Counted from the stretch's first letter, positions 1 through 12,814 are shown. The stretch is DNA of 64,000 nucleotides from Anaeramoeba flamelloides (GCA_027625915.1 JANTQA010000047.1:20584001-20648000); one strand, 5' to 3'. The notes: a model not told the origin generated them from the sequence alone. Numbers and translations are program-made.

Positions 1-661
1 CAAAAAAATCATTTTTCAAACACAAGTATTGGTGTTTGCTAACCAAACGATTTTATATTGAAAATCCCTTTGAGATCAAAAATCAAAACGGAGGTTTAGG
101 TTTACTATTACCAAAATTTGGATAAAATACATGGAATTGTTTATTTATCTTTAAAATTATAAAAACTCTATTTTTTACAACATTCCTTATTTACACTTTT
201 GGAGAAGTCGAAATTTTGATCTTATCATAGAAATTGGATTTTGTATTTCAAAAAACACAGCTTTATAAAAGAAAACCAATTTCTATGTCTTATAAATTTT
301 CACAGTAGGGAATGGAACGAAATAATGGTTGGTGGATACAATGTAACAATTCAAAGTAACCCAAGGATCAAAAATCATTGATAATATGATCATTTAGCTT
401 GAAAGTTGTTTATTGAAAAAGTGTTTTTAATTTGTTCAAAAACTGTGATTATTTTTTTTTTTTTCATTTTCAAGTTCCTTAACAAGGTGTTCGAGTTTAG
501 GTATCTCAAAATTTCTTTTTAATTTTTCATAAAAAAAAATTACCATAAAATGATTTTTTGATCCAAATTGGAGAATATTTCCAAGATCACGACTTTGTGT
601 TTTTAATCAGATTGGAACAAAAGGTTTTGAGACAAATTGAACAATTGCAGACGTAGTCCTT
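1..661 (+). mobile_element. TTAA-flanked TIR element, copy D (right part)
   Basis: Matches the right-hand third of the ~2.1-kb unit seen whole at 61367-63560. It ends in an inverted copy of the terminal sequence GGACTACGTTTGCAATT followed by TTAA, at about 650-661. No transposase is visible. A TTAA target with terminal inverted repeats is typical of the piggyBac superfamily, but only that feature supports the assignment. The left part lies outside the window. The element abuts the RCC1-type gene on the minus strand and probably cut it. Confidence 0.6.
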
Positions 662-684
662 AATAACAACCAGTTTCCCAAAGT

Positions 685-715
<31 letters not shown>

Positions 716-755
716 TGAAAAAAAGAAAGAAAGATTGAAAAAACAATTAATTTAC

Positions 756-1185
756 CAGTATTGTGTCCATTTCCGTATAAAATGTTTTTATAAGAAAGAA
801 AATAATTGTTCACAGCAGTGCAACAAATTTTTTTAATTTTGATTTGCTTTTTAACAAACCAATCGCATAAAAAAGCCTTCTTTTCTTCAATCTCTGATCT
901 GTTTTCTAAAGGCAGTAACCCAAACCGGTTGTCAGTTCCGACCGAATAGACCAATCCTGATTTCATCAAAAATAGACCATTAAAATAATTGTGATCGATG
1001 TCAACGATTTGATCATCCTTGTTCTCTTGTTCGAATTCGATTTTGTAATTGTTGTGGTTTTTCGCTAGATCTGTATGCCTTATTCTGAACAATTGCCTTT
1101 CTTGATTTAAAATGAAGACGTGACGTTCTCCTCCACAAATTTGGGAAATATTCTTAGGCTTGGTTATTGGTGTTAGTTTGTACAT
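756..1185 (-). CDS. RCC1-repeat protein, 5' exon only
   Basis: About 143 residues of an RCC1-type beta-propeller read from an ATG at 1185. Three blade-like segments are visible: ICGGERHVF near residue 17, YSVGTDNRFGLL in the middle, and ILYGNGHNTG at the end. RCC1 blades typically carry a Gly-rich turn followed by a G-x-x-x-x-G-Q-LG motif. The exon ends at a clean phase-1 GT donor (755-754). Beyond it are poly-pyrimidine sequence and, from about 661 down, the end of a TTAA-type transposable element, so the remaining blades are missing or displaced. An earlier in-frame Met at 1347 adds low-complexity sequence and looks like untranslated DNA. RCC1-like proteins are exchange factors or scaffolds, but nothing here fixes a partner. 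Probably a truncated gene; a distant 3' exon beyond the window edge cannot be excluded. Confidence 0.55.
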
Positions 1186-1559
1186 TGTAAATATATTTTC
1201 ATTTAAATATAAATTTTTTTTTCCATAATAAAAGCAATTTGTTTGTGTTTGTGTTTGATTGTTTTTTTGTTTTTGCATTTTGCCAGAGAAGCTTGAAAAA
1301 TAGAAGTTTTCAAAATTATTGCAAGGTTTGAAAAAATATTTTATCAAAAAAATGTTATTGACTCAAATTCCAAATTTAAAATACAGTAAAAGATATCTAA
1401 CGAGGTTCTTCCATAAAGAAAAATTACAGATAGGGAAAACTTGTTTCAAAAATAAATTTTACAAGTTTATTTGAGCCAATAAGTTATCCTTCATGCAAAA
1501 CAATTTTAAATCTCGGAATAGTTTATAAATACTTAAGGAGGACATTTTTTATTTACTGT

Positions 1560-1800
1560 TTTGTATAGAAAGCTTTTGGTTTAATTCCATTTGAATCGTG
1601 AAGTTAGGATCTTCAAAATATTCACCAATTTGGATCAAAAAATCATTTTATCTCATTTTTTTATGAAAAATTCAAGAAAAATTGAGATACCTAAACTCGA
1701 ACACCTTGTTAAGGAAGTTGAAAATGATAAAATAAAATATATTCTCAATTTTTGTAATTAAAAGAAACGTCTCAACAAACGTCTTTAAGGATTCTCCGAA
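1560..1800 (-). repeat. Remnant of the TTAA element, inverted
   Basis: Reverse complement of the right end of the unit at 6403-8400. It shares the GATCCAAATTGG block, the CACCTTGTTAAGGA block and a CAAAGACGTTTGTTGAGA-like stretch. It lies head to head with copy D, so the RCC1 exon sits between two oppositely oriented remnants of one family. Confidence 0.5.
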
Positions 1801-4167
1801 TTTCATGATCTGTGAATACTTGTTTGATGTGTAAAATCATAATTATTAGCCTAAAATTAGATTGTAAAAATAGATCTTGTTAACCGTGAAAAATATGGTT
1901 GTTTTAAAAAAAAAGTGAGCAAGAAAAACCTATTTCTTGTTCAATTTTAACACCTTTGTCATAATTTACCCCAGCTCTCTCCAACACTTCTTCAAAATTA
2001 AGAATCCATTGGCTTTCCTTCTATTGTGTTGGTTCTAAATCCAGATTCTTTGTTGTTTAATTTTTTTGGAATAAATTTCTGTTTTGTTAGTGTTTTATAA
2101 TGAAAGTGAAAGGAAATGGTTCTCAGAACTTTATCAATTTTTCAATCTTTGAGATCAATAAATCCATTCTGTTTCCTATTTCCCTTTTTTTTTTTTTTTA
2201 GGATTTTTTTCATTTGGGTTTGTGCTGTTTCTTCTCTTTATTTCAGTAAAAATGATGATAAGTGAATAGATCAGATTGTTTACATTTACGTGGTGGTTTA
2301 GGTTTCTTTATTTCCAGTCCATTATGATCTTGACTTTGAAATTGACTATTATCGATTTAGGGTACCATTTCAAATACCAAACTTACTAATTCCTTTTCTC
2401 TTACCTATCTAAAATTTAAATAGGTTGAACTGTCAAGATTGGTAATACAAAAGTTTTTGTTTTCAACGTTTAGGGATCTTTTGAATTTGATTATATAATT
2501 TCGCAAAGGGTTTATCGTTTTCTTTTTTTTTTTCAACCATAGAAATTTGAAAGTAAAAGGTTTTCAACCTTTTTTGAAGTTTGTTTCCAAATTTCATTTC
2601 TTGTTTCACAATATTAAAAACAAATTTATTTGTCAAATCAAAATGAAATCAAATTATTTGAAAAATTTTTGAAATTTAAAAAGAAAATGCTAGAATTTTA
2701 TTATGTTTTAAACCATCGAAATCAAATTCTTTTGTGAAAACAAATACCTGGGACTTGAGATCATTAACAAAGAAAAACATTGGTAAAATTTTCCAAATTT
2801 CCAAATCCATAAGTCCCTGCTAAACAGTCTCTACACTTTATATCCAAGTATTATCATTACAAAGGTAAGGGTATAAACATACTTCAATTTAATTTGTGGA
2901 GAAAGTCCAGCATGAGGTAAACAAAATCGATTTAAAATTTGACTTTTTTTCTTCGAAATTTCCTTCAAGTTTTTGATCAATAAATGTATTTTTTAATTTT
3001 ACTTAAAAATCCTTAAATATGAATATTTTGGCTTTTCTTTAAAATATAATCAATTTAATGTTTTATTGGTCTTGTGGTATTATATTTCAGTACCCACTTA
3101 GAATAAAATTCAGAGAATCCTTAAAACTTATTTATTTTACAAATTCGAGATTGTATGACCAATTTTAAATGAGTGACTAGAAAGGAAGGAATTCGAAAAA
3201 TTTGTTGTTGGAAGGGCTTTATATAAGTAGCCAAAATACCATTTTAAGTGGAAGAACTGTTAAGTATACCAAACCACAAACTAATTTTAAACAAAATGAT
3301 CTGATGATTTCAAGTTATTGTTGTGTTATTGTGAGAATTACTTTACCAACCCAAACAAATCTCTAAAAACAAATGAAAACATAATGGACTTATTGATCCC
3401 AAAGAAAGAAGATAGCTAAATCAAAAACAAATAGCTGGCTGATCTTTCATTGGTTTTGAGTGATCTTTGTGATTTGAGCCTTCAAAAAAAAAAAACTTGA
3501 GCAAAAACAAAATTCAACAATGAAAATTTCACTTTTCAAATAAGACCTCAGGAGGGATTGGAAAAGTAAAGTTTTGGGGAATAAATAACAACCCCATTCA
3601 CCAAATCAATACACTTGTCTTTTGAACACCCAACGAAACATAATCAAAGCAAAAAATTACAAATTCTGCATCAAATACACCAATTTAGAGACACTACCAG
3701 ATACAAAACAACGGAATTCTTTATTATTTCAAGAATTGTAACAGGGTGCGTGATGAGAAAATAACAAAGAAGTTAAATTTGACCCAAAAATAGCTTTGCT
3801 AAAAATCAAAATTTTGCAAAAAAAAACCTAAATATTTCAAGTTAGCAAGATCTCTTGGATCAAGTTTCTTTTTAGTTTATAATTATGTTACTAGGTCGAA
3901 AAATAGTACTCACCAACAATAAAATTCGAATAGTCCTTAAAGATCTCTCTTTCTTGTTTGTATGCTTCTGAAATCTACAGGTTAGAGTTTTTTCCTATTT
4001 AAAGTCAGAGAATATTTTTATATGGGTTGAAGATTAAAACAAGAATCAATTTAGTAACTATACTTTTCATTTTCAGGTCTATGATCTTTTATCCAATTTA
4101 AAAATGTGTTTCGCTTCTTTTTTACCTTTATTTTAGTTAAAAGTAGGAAAAAATTTTATAGCCAATT
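1801..4167. other. Intergenic DNA, no gene recognised
   Basis: AT-rich sequence with short homopolymer runs. No open frame of coding character, RNA gene or clear repeat copy was recognised on either strand. Confidence 0.5.
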
Positions 4168-4486
4168 TATTCAATCTGTGAATTTTTTCAATCCTTTTGT
4201 AATAAAACCTGAAACAAACAAAAATGTTTAAAGTATTTTTTTAGGTTTCATCTCATGTTGTGACAAAATTTATTGAAAGTAAATTTTATCAATTGAGTTA
4301 GACTTACTAATGATTTAAAAATTTCACCAGTTTCATAAACTGTCTCTATTAGGAGTTTACAGGATTTTAAATGGATTGAATATTGTAAAATTTCAAAATG
4401 AAACCCTACAAGATGAAATTATAAAAAATTTTTGTTTGTTTCAGGTTTTATTACAAAAGGATTGGAAAAATTCACGTGTTGAATAT
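4168..4486. repeat. Foldback element (~320 bp)
   Basis: The two ends are near-perfect inverted repeats of about 55 bp. The left arm contains AATCCTTTTGTAATAAAACC and GAAACAAACAAAAAT; the right arm contains their reverse complements. The centre is about 200 bp of AT-rich sequence with no coding capacity. The target duplication is not clear. It is a MITE-like element and I saw no second copy in the window. Confidence 0.65.
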
Positions 4487-6184
4487 GTTGGTTTTACTTC
4501 ATTAATTCCGACTGTAATTATTTTTTTACTCGTATTTCTTTAATTAATAAGAAAAATTTTCACTTAATTTTCATTTTATTTTTTCCAAAAAGCAATAAAT
4601 TACACATGTTACAATATACTTCTTTGGGATCTCAATTCTAGAAGAAAAAATTTAGAAAAGGAAGTGAAATAATTTTCCCATTTAGAATTCAAATACTATT
4701 ATAATTCTGGTGAAAGAATATTGTCATTTTGGACTGTATTTCCTTGTTTTGGTTCATTTTTGAAATGTTTGTTAAGGCGAATAAATAATTTTCAAAAAAA
4801 GAAACTATTCAAGAATTTGAAATCGGAACTCATCCAAATTTTAATGATTCAAATTTCATTTACCTTTATTTAGTACCAATAAACTTGATTGGAATTTGTG
4901 ATAAATTTTTTACTTTTTCAAAGTTTACTTGGTTTTTTTTATTTGGTTTTGTTTTTTGAAAAATTTATTTTACAAGAAATTAATTTTCCAATTTGATTTT
5001 AAAAATTAGAACTTTTTGAAAACAATACTAAATTTGAATAAGGTTAATTGTCAGATTCTTTGATCGTTAAGGGAGTAGCTACAACATAAGACATGAGAAA
5101 AATTTGAGAGAGATGAGATAAGAACAATTTATTTTAGTGGTGTGTGATCGTAGATTCTCTTAAAATTTTTTTAAAAAATTATTTTTATTTTAATTTTTAG
5201 TAATGTTTAACTATAAAAAAAAAAAAGAGGATTATATCGATAAAATAGTTGTTTTTTTTTTATTTTTTTTTTATTAAAATAAACTTAATTCCAAAAATTT
5301 GGGTACAGTTTAAACAGTTGGAAAAATAACAATAAGATGATTTACATCCAATTGGAAAGTAATTTTAATTCAACAAACTATTTCAGTTTTTGTCTTTTTT
5401 GTTTTTGTTTTAATTTTCAATTTTTCAGTTTACAAAATCTGTTTCATTATGATCTGGGATTTTTTTTAATTGATGGTTGATATAAGGTTACAGTTGAGTT
5501 TCAAAAATTGAAAAATCCACATACAATTGGTCCATGGTATCTTATCATTTGATCGATCAACAATTGTTGGTGTAATTTTAAACAAATTTATCAATATTTT
5601 TTTTGTTAAAACTCTTTCATTTGAAGCTGGTTTCCTTATTTTGGATACACTCATTTTGATTTTTTATTTTATATTGTTTTCTTATATTTGGATGAAAACA
5701 TTACTTAAAAAACCATGAATACTATACTACTTAAATGTGCTTTTATATTAGGTTTGGAAAAATATAACAAATTGGGTTTTTTTTTGCCTATTTTTGATTT
5801 TAGATGTGTCCAAATTTTTTGAATGGAGGTTTAGTTTTTTTTTTTGGAAGAATATAATTTTAGATTCTTAGAATAAATCTTATAGCTATTTTGTGGTTTA
5901 AACTTTGATAACATATAATCATATTCACTTCTCCAATTCCACCAAATCCAACGATTTAAAAACATAAACAAGTAATAATTTGGTTTAATTATTCTTTTAT
6001 TGGAATTCTTCTAGCTATTTAAGCCCCATTTATGTTTCCTTTTATGATTCTCTCAATTGTAATATTGTTGTTCATTTTAAACAAAATCCATCAATCCTAA
6101 ATGTCACTGATAAAAAAATATTTCTAATTGCTTTATGTTGTCAGGATTAAAAAAATGATGAAAAAAGTGAAAAATTTTCCTTTA
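4487..6184. other. Intergenic DNA, no gene recognised
   Basis: AT-rich. Overlapping 62-63 codon frames around 5466-5718 occur on both strands and are hydrophobic without family resemblance, so I treat them as chance. Confidence 0.45.
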
Positions 6185-6385
6185 TGGTGGTTCCTCCCTT
6201 AAGGTTTATAATCCCTAAAATCGGGAAAAAAGATTATCTTGTACCTGGTTGTGTGACTTGTTCATTTGGTTGTTAGCTGATCGATCTTGTGATTGGTATG
6301 GGTTTTAATAGTTGTTCATAATGGCAATTTTTGACAATTTATTTTTAATTTTTCCCAAAATCGGAATTGCATAGCAAAAGATTAA
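6185..6385 (-). repeat. Orphan copy of the LamG-gene upstream sequence
   Basis: Resembles, in the same orientation, the sequence just upstream of both LamG-repeat genes (about 28395-28595 and 42730-42930). Shared blocks include an AAGGTTTA-AATACC-like start, TTATCTTGTA, a TGTTATT/TGTTCATT stretch and TTTTTAATCTTTCC-type text. No LamG coding sequence lies on its downstream side (below 6185). It is either a relict of a lost paralogue or a dispersed repeat on which those genes happen to start. Confidence 0.4.
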
Positions 6386-6402
6386 TAGGTTGGTCAGTGT
6401 TT

Positions 6403-8400
6403 AAGGACTACGTTTTACATTGAAATTCAAGGTAAAATATGTTCTAATCAGGTTCTGGGTGTTGGTAATTCTCACAAAATTTTATTTGGTGAGATCTAAG
6501 TAGTAAAAATGACATTTTTTGCATAAATTTTAGTCTCCTCGAATCTCGAAATGACAAAGAATTTTGGCAAAAATTGGCTTTTTGAGAAAATAACTTTTTA
6601 GAACAATTTTTAAAACCCTTCCACATTTTTGGTACGTCTACAATGCTTTTTTTTTTGGTTATGGAGTTAAGATGAGAAGGTTTTAAAAAATGTTCTAAGG
6701 GATCAAAAATTAGGAAAGTGAAAAATTTTTGATGAAAAAGTCTGTTGTTTTACAATCAAGACAGTTTTTGAATAACGTCTACCATAAAGTGTTTGGTATT
6801 GTATGAAATCCTTTAAAATTCCCATTTCCCAAAATTGAAAAGATCATTTTTTTCAAATTGATTAACACAATAGATTTTGTTTTTAAGAAACCAAAATTGA
6901 CTAATTTTTGCAAATTTAATTAGAAAAGATCCTTTAGTGTAAAATACAGCAAAACATTTATCACAAACACACCATTTTCTATTGACACAACAAATTGGGT
7001 TTTGAGAGAAATGATCTAAACAAAAAAAATTTCATTAAAAATGCCAAGCACATTTGGCATGGATTATGATATTCCACAAACAATTCGAGGAGACAACCTT
7101 CTTAGCCATGGCTGGAGATTTAATCTTTGTAAAAACAAAAAGAACCCAAAAAGCAAAAATCACACTCTCTTTGTAATAAATAATACAGCTTGTTCCAGAA
7201 ATAACGTGAATATTTATAATACCCTGAAATTGATTTTTTATTCTGAAATTTTATCCATGCACAACAAACAGTAAAAGGGTTATTAAAGCTCATCATAAAC
7301 TGTAAAATTTATAATAGAAGATTAAAAATAAGTTTTACATTGTTTTTTTGTATTGAGAATTAAAATTCATAAAAAAACTTAAATTAATGTGGATCTTTCA
7401 ATTTCCCAAAACTATTAAAAGCTCAGCTTTTTACAATTTAAAAACAAAGATCGAAAAATGAACTTTCAAGTTTCCATGGTTTCTGTGGTTTCAATGGTTT
7501 CTGTGATTTCTTTTCTTATGAAAATTTAATTTTTGTCTTTGTTTTTACACAAAAAAAATTTTTCTAATAAAGTTTATGAAGTTGAAATTTTTATATTATG
7601 ATAGAAATTAAATTCTCTATTTCTAAAAACACAACTTTATTATAGTACAACCAATTTCTATTTCTTATAAATTTTCACGTAGGATTGGAACGGATTAATT
7701 GTTTGTGGAGACAATTTAACAATTAAAAGCAACTCAATGAAAAAAAATCATTGACAATAACATCATTTACAGCAATTTCAAACCTGGTGCCAACAATTTA
7801 ACTTAAAATTTCAATTTTCATTCAACTTTCTTTGAACTTCAAAATCTGTTAAAACTAAATCAAGGTTTTAACACAAAAACTCAAGAATACCCGTTGAAAA
7901 GCTTCGTAAACAACTTTTCACATTTTTTTTTAAACTTTTTTGAAATTATTTTAAAATATTTCCATTTTGTAGGAGATCTTGGATATTAAGGACAACACAA
8001 GAAGATTTGAGTCCAAAATAAAACTCTGGCCCTTTTCAATTTAAATGGAGTTTTTAGAAAGTTTAATGAAAATTTAAATTTTAAGTTAAGTTAAATTGTG
8101 CGCACCAGGTTTGAAATTGCTGTAGATTCAAAGACGTTTGTTGAGAAGTGTTTTTAAAGTAAAAAAATCATGATTATTTTTCAATTTCATTTTTACGATC
8201 CTTAGCAAGGTGTTTGAGTTCACGTATCTCTAAATTTCAATTTCATTTTTCATTTAAAAAAAATCACCCTTAAAATGATTTTTAGATCCAAATTGGAGAA
8301 TATTTTAAAGATCACGAACTTTACGATTCAAATGGAATTGAACCAAAAGCTTTTTATACCAATTGGTAAATCCCATAAGAATATTCTTAAGGGATTAGTC
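6403..8400 (+). mobile_element. TTAA-flanked TIR element, copy A
   Basis: Begins TTAAGGACTACG and follows the same landmark order as the copy at 61367-63560: the CTCCTCGAATCTC block near 6537, the ACCCTGAAATTGATTTT block near 7221, and the GATCCAAATTGGAGAATATTTT block near 8286. The right end is altered and runs into a different repeat at about 8391. A TA-flanked MITE (7770-8122) is nested inside. The short frames within it (for example 7041-7274) show no transposase motifs. Confidence 0.55.
7770..8122. mobile_element. TA-flanked MITE with CAGCAATTTC ends
   Basis: A 353-bp element with inverted ends of about 60 bp beginning CAGCAATTTCAAACCTGGTG. It is bounded by TA on both sides (7768-7769 and 8123-8124). 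Removing the element and one TA recreates the ATCATTTAGATT-type text found uninterrupted in the related copies near 392 and 62820. TA duplication and a CAG start are typical of the Tc1/mariner superfamily. It has no coding capacity. Confidence 0.85.
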
Positions 8401-8592
8401 ATTTTTGAAAATAAAATGAAATCTTGTCAAGTTCTTGAAAATTTTTTTTTTGTAATTTGTGTTTCGGCTTGTGTAATGGATGAGTTAGCCTCATTTAAAC
8501 AATTTATTGATTTGAGTTCTCTTTTTTGAAATTCAAAATTTACATGTTTCCAATATGACTTAGAATCCCAGGATAATGTACTCTTTGCCCAA
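8391..8592 (+). repeat. Repeat fragment beginning TTAAGGGATTAGTC
   Basis: Homologous in inverted orientation to about 46620-46795. In both, TTAAGGGA-TAGT is followed by AAAATAAAATGAAAT, a T-run, GTAATTTGTG and a segment translating to FIDLSSLF or FIDLSLLF. Truncated on the right by element copy B at 8597. It could be the end of a DNA transposon, since the AAGGGACTAGT terminus also bounds the element at 31018-31954. Confidence 0.45.
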
Positions 8593-8596
8593 ATCT

Positions 8597-9762
8597 TAAG
8601 AACTACGTTTGCAATTGAAAATTGGGGGCGTGTGTGAACCAAGAGGATTATGAGGGTTGGCAAAACTCACAATTATTTATTCAGCGAGCTCTAAGTGCTA
8701 AAAAATGTAATTTTTGACATAAATTTTTCTCTCCTCGTATCTCAAAATGACAAAGAAGGTTGCGAAAAAAAAGCTTTTGGAGAAATTAACTTTTTAGGTT
8801 CAAGTGGCAAACCTGGAGACGATGATTAGCTGCTTCTTTGATTTATTTGTGATATGTGAGAGAAGATGAGAAGGTTTGCCACTTTCACCTAAAAGGTCAA
8901 AATGGAGAAAATTGAAAATTTTGATGAATTATTGTCTTTTGTTTTCCAACAATGACCTTTTTTGATTAGTGCCCATGATAATTTATTTGGTATTGTATTG
9001 AATCCACTAAAATCACCCATTCCAAAAATCGAAAGATGATTTTTCTTCAATTGACCAATAATTTAATTTTTAAAAACAAAAAACTGACTAATTTTGCAAA
9101 CTTAATTTTCGAAAAGATCCTTGAATGACAAATTCCACCAAACCTTTCCCACTCAACCTCAACTCAATTTTGGTTGACTCAACAAATTGTGTTTTGGGAA
9201 GAAACGATCCAAACAAAAAAATTTTTATCAAAAAAGCACAAAAAACAAGAAGTGTGTTGTAATCGATCATGTTGTTTCACGAACAATTCAAGGAGACATT
9301 CCCTCCTCTTAGTCATGTTTGGGAGATTTATTCAAGGAAAAACAACAAAAACCAAACAAAAAACAAGAAAAACCCTCAACGTCGTTTGTTGTGAATCAAT
9401 CTGGTTTACGAATTACAAGAACAATTCAAGTAACCCAACATTCAAAAATTTCGAGAATTGAGATCGTTAAAAGTAAAAGTTGTTTATTGAGAATGTTTGA
9501 AATGATCTTAATTTTTTCTGTAAGGAAACTGCTTTGTGTTTTTCAATTTCATTTTTACCATCCTTAACAAGGGTGTTCGATAGTACACATATCTCAAATT
9601 TTCTTTTTCATTTTTCATAAAAAAAAATTACGAAAAATGATTTTTTGATCCAAATTGGAGAATATTTCAAGATCACTAACTTTACATTTTAAATGATATT
9701 GCTAGAAAAAGGTGTTGAGAAAAATGGATCAATTACCAACGTAGTTCTTAAAATCGATTCAT
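8597..9762 (+). mobile_element. TTAA-flanked TIR element, copy B (internally deleted)
   Basis: Starts TTAAGAACTACGTTTGCAATT-like and ends AACGTAGTTCTTAA, so both terminal inverted repeats and the TTAA flanks are present. It is about 0.9 kb shorter than copy C and lacks the middle block around ACCCTGAAATTGATTTT. No intact open frame belongs to it; those at 9174-9567 overlap in different frames and resemble nothing. Confidence 0.6.
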
Positions 9763-10555
9763 AATCAAAAAAAATTTCAATATTTAGGAGAGTCAAGTTG
9801 TTTGTTTAAATAATTGGGAAGATCAAGTTAATCGAACCAGAAAGAATGTAAAGATAAAAAATGTTTTCATTGATCAAGTTTACCACTCATGACAAAAATA
9901 AAATTTTATTCACCACTTCTAATTTTATTTTTTTTTAGTCTCATATTTCACTTTAGTTCAGAGTAGGTTATACACATCCAATGATAAACAAAAACGTTAG
10001 TGCTCTCACTTTTCAAGAACTGTAAAGGTAACCTAAAATTTAATAATCCATTTTTAGAAAAATAAAAGTCCTCTAATCAACCTGAAATACCTAAAGTATT
10101 CCAACTTCAAGACTCATTATTTCTTCATTGTCATTTAAAAAGAACCAAAAGATACCTTTTACTTCTTGAATTATTTTATTTATTGCTAAAACAATAGATA
10201 ATTTTAGTACATTATCACCGGACTCAAATCACACTTTAAAGAATTTTTTTGAAATGTTTTTTGTTAATTTTCAAAAATAAGTCCAATTCCATTGATTCCT
10301 CATCAAATGATAAAACTTTTGTTCTGAAACTGATCAGCTTATTATTTTTATTATGAGAAAAAAATATTACAGATTGCAAAGTTGGTATTTTTGAAAAAGA
10401 TATGTTTGAAAAACGTAAAGTACTACATTTTAAAATTTGAAGGATTACTTTATTGGTCATAATACCCAAAAGAAAAATAAAATAAAATAGTACTGGCATT
10501 GTAACTTAAGACATATAAAACGAAAAAAAAAAACAATATTCTTTTGTTTAAGAAT
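9763..10555. other. Intergenic DNA; one unplaced 87-codon frame
   Basis: No recognised gene. A minus-strand frame at 10236-10499 (87 codons) starts with a hydrophobic stretch and ends Lys-rich. I do not recognise it and found no relative in the window. Confidence 0.4.
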
Positions 10556-10559
10556 TAAG

Positions 10560-11340
10560 TTAATTCTTGAAAATGGGAAAACACATTTTTCGTTTTCTGT
10601 TTTCAAGTATTGATTTCGAAAGCAAATTTTTTATTTTGGTTTCAATTTCAATTGATTAATATATCAATTCAAATCTTATCCAATAAAACTAATTGTGGTA
10701 TGGGTGATTAAATAAATGAATATTTGTTAGAATCTTAAATATAGTTTATCAATTAAATTTAGATCTAGTAAGGAAGTAAGTACATTTTACCATTTTGAAA
10801 AATTTTAATTGTGTTAACATTACTGAAAAAATATTTTTTGAGTGCCACCAGATATTGAAACTTTGAAACCAAAACATTTTCCACTAGTCTGTTCGTTAAA
10901 AGAATCAAAGTAATTCAGAGTTGAATCTTTAATTTTTTCAATTTTTTGAACATTTTTTTTGATTCAATTTTGGGTTTTATTAAACTAGGTTTTGGATCTA
11001 GAAATGTGTTTATACAAATGCTTGAAATTGACCAAACAGTAAACCAAAAAAATATACCCTGAAAAGTTATACATTTGAAACAAATATTTACTTTTAGAAG
11101 ACCAAACATGAAAGATCACCATTCCAAATAAATTTGTTGAAATCAAAATGAAAAAAAAAAAAAAATCGATAAAAGCCTATTTTAGAAGATTGGTTTTCCA
11201 TGTATTCTTAGTTAGTATGAATACAAAATTATTTTTTTCCTTGAATTTCTCGCCGCATTACTATTTATTATTATTGTAAAAAACCTTTTGTGACAAATTT
11301 GCTTTCAAAATTCAATTTTAAAATATTTTTATCAAACAAA
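10560..11340 (-). repeat. Inverted duplicate shared with 46385-46600 and 49498-50085
   Basis: The part 10560-10770 is the reverse complement of about 46385-46600, and 10770-11340 that of about 49498-50085, with many small differences. The frame at 10915-11109 (minus) corresponds to the longer frame at 49696-50112, sharing IFWFT and the LIKPKI-SKKMFKKLKK core, but stops early. I do not recognise the family. Two diverged copies with partly open frames suggest an old element or a gene of unknown kind. Confidence 0.55.
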
Positions 11341-12410
11341 GCCAAAATAAAGAATAATATTTCAAAATTTAAAATAAAGAAGTTGAATTCTTGGAATCAA
11401 AAAACAGTTATAAAAGATTCAAATCCTTAAAATAATTGTAAAATTCAATAAAAAATTTCAATCAGATTCAAAATTTTTTTGAGTTTCTCATTTTAGTGGA
11501 AAATAAATAATTATAAAATCAAACGAATTTGTCCAATAAACCCTCATTCTCAAGAAGAATTAAAAAAATCTCTGATTTTCAGAACTAAAACTAGAATTAG
11601 ATGAAATAAATGAAAAATAGGATTTTTAAATTCATTTTGCAAATTCTTTAGAAATAAACAGTAATTTGTTTTTAAAAAATTTTCCAAACATAATTTTTTA
11701 TTATAAAGAATTAAAAATAAAACCAAATAAAGAATAAGTAATTGTGTCAAATGTTATAGATAAGATCAAGTAATAAATGATTTTTATTTATTTTTTTTTT
11801 GATCAATTTTTTCATTTTTTTGATTTGTGTTTTTTTAGTTTGGTATGAAAATATCTTATACTATGGATATATTCTGAAACTTTAGTATTTATGAAAACAT
11901 CAATGTATTTGGCTAAAGAAACGATTTGAAGTATTCAGTTTCACATAAATGTTGGCACTTAAAAAATGAAAAATGTACTTTTCCCCTTAAGCAAAAAAAT
12001 TTTATTCTATAAGGTTTTGAAAAAGTTGTTTTCTAATTTTCAAAAAATGAAAAAAAATTACGAAAAAATTTTCAATTTTGAAAATTTTTTTTTAACAAAT
12101 TGTTTGGTCTTATTCACAAGAATCCTTATAATTATTCAATTTATTTTTGGCAGAAAATATTTGATTTTGAATTTTGAGTATAAAATTAACTAATTCCCAA
12201 ATATCAACAAGAAAATTTTATTTTGAAAAATCCAATTTTGTCTTAATACAAAAACAAAATTTCAGAGTAAAATTTTTACATGACAACAAAACTTTGATTA
12301 TTATAACTACTCTTAATAAAAAAATACAATTATTTTTTAATCCGTTGAATATATCAATTTTTTTGGTTAACCAAAAGTTTTATCTCAAAATTGAAAAAAA
12401 ATCTTTATGA
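11341..12410. repeat. Duplicated block with an empty LINE site; hypothetical frames
   Basis: The text around 11341-11400 is the reverse complement of the flanks of the LINE at 46908-49497, uninterrupted here. The part 11990-12410 is the reverse complement of about 45943-46340, including AATTGTTTGGTCTTATTCA and GGTTAACCAAAAG. Two overlapping plus-strand frames (11966-12193 and 12174-12410, about 75 codons each) are Phe/Leu/Lys-rich and unrecognised. The region between about 11400 and 11960 holds nothing I can name. Confidence 0.5.
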
Positions 12411-12814
12411 TTAATATTACTGGTAACAAAGAAATGTTTCAGTATAATAATGATCAAAATTACAATAAATGGGGTAAAAAATTGATCAATTGTGAGAAAT
12501 AAAATGAATTTAAATTGTTTTCAATTTCAGAAAAAATGGAAAAAAAAATTGATCTCACTAAACCAATTTTCTTTTATGGCTTTCTTAGTTGATCAGAATT
12601 TTTTGACACTTGGGATCTACAAAATTTGTAAGTAGAGAATACCACCAATAACATATTTTAAAATTTTGCCTTGTTGTCGTAGAAGACTAGTCCCTTAAGA
12701 ATTTTTTTTAATTAACTCTTTTAACACATTAGCCAGTAGGAATTTTCATTTACTTTATTTTAATAACCAACTAAAACTAACATTACTCACAATTAACAAA
12801 AAATTATTTCACTT
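12411..12814. other. Intergenic DNA with an AAGGGACTAGT-type terminus
   Basis: No gene seen. GACTAGTCCCTTAAGAA near 12687 resembles, inverted, the terminus of the element at 31018-31954, but I found no matching second end nearby. Confidence 0.35.

Noticed and set aside
607-1347. Full 246-codon reading for the RCC1-type frame
   Set aside because: Residues before the Met at 1185 are low complexity, and those after the GT donor at 755 run through a poly-T intron-like tract and transposon sequence.
5466-5718. Overlapping hydrophobic frames on both strands
   Set aside because: No homology, mutually exclusive, typical of AT-rich DNA.
8275-8529. 84-codon plus frame as a gene
   Set aside because: It bridges two different repeats (TTAA element copy A and the AAGGGA-type fragment), so its continuity is accidental.
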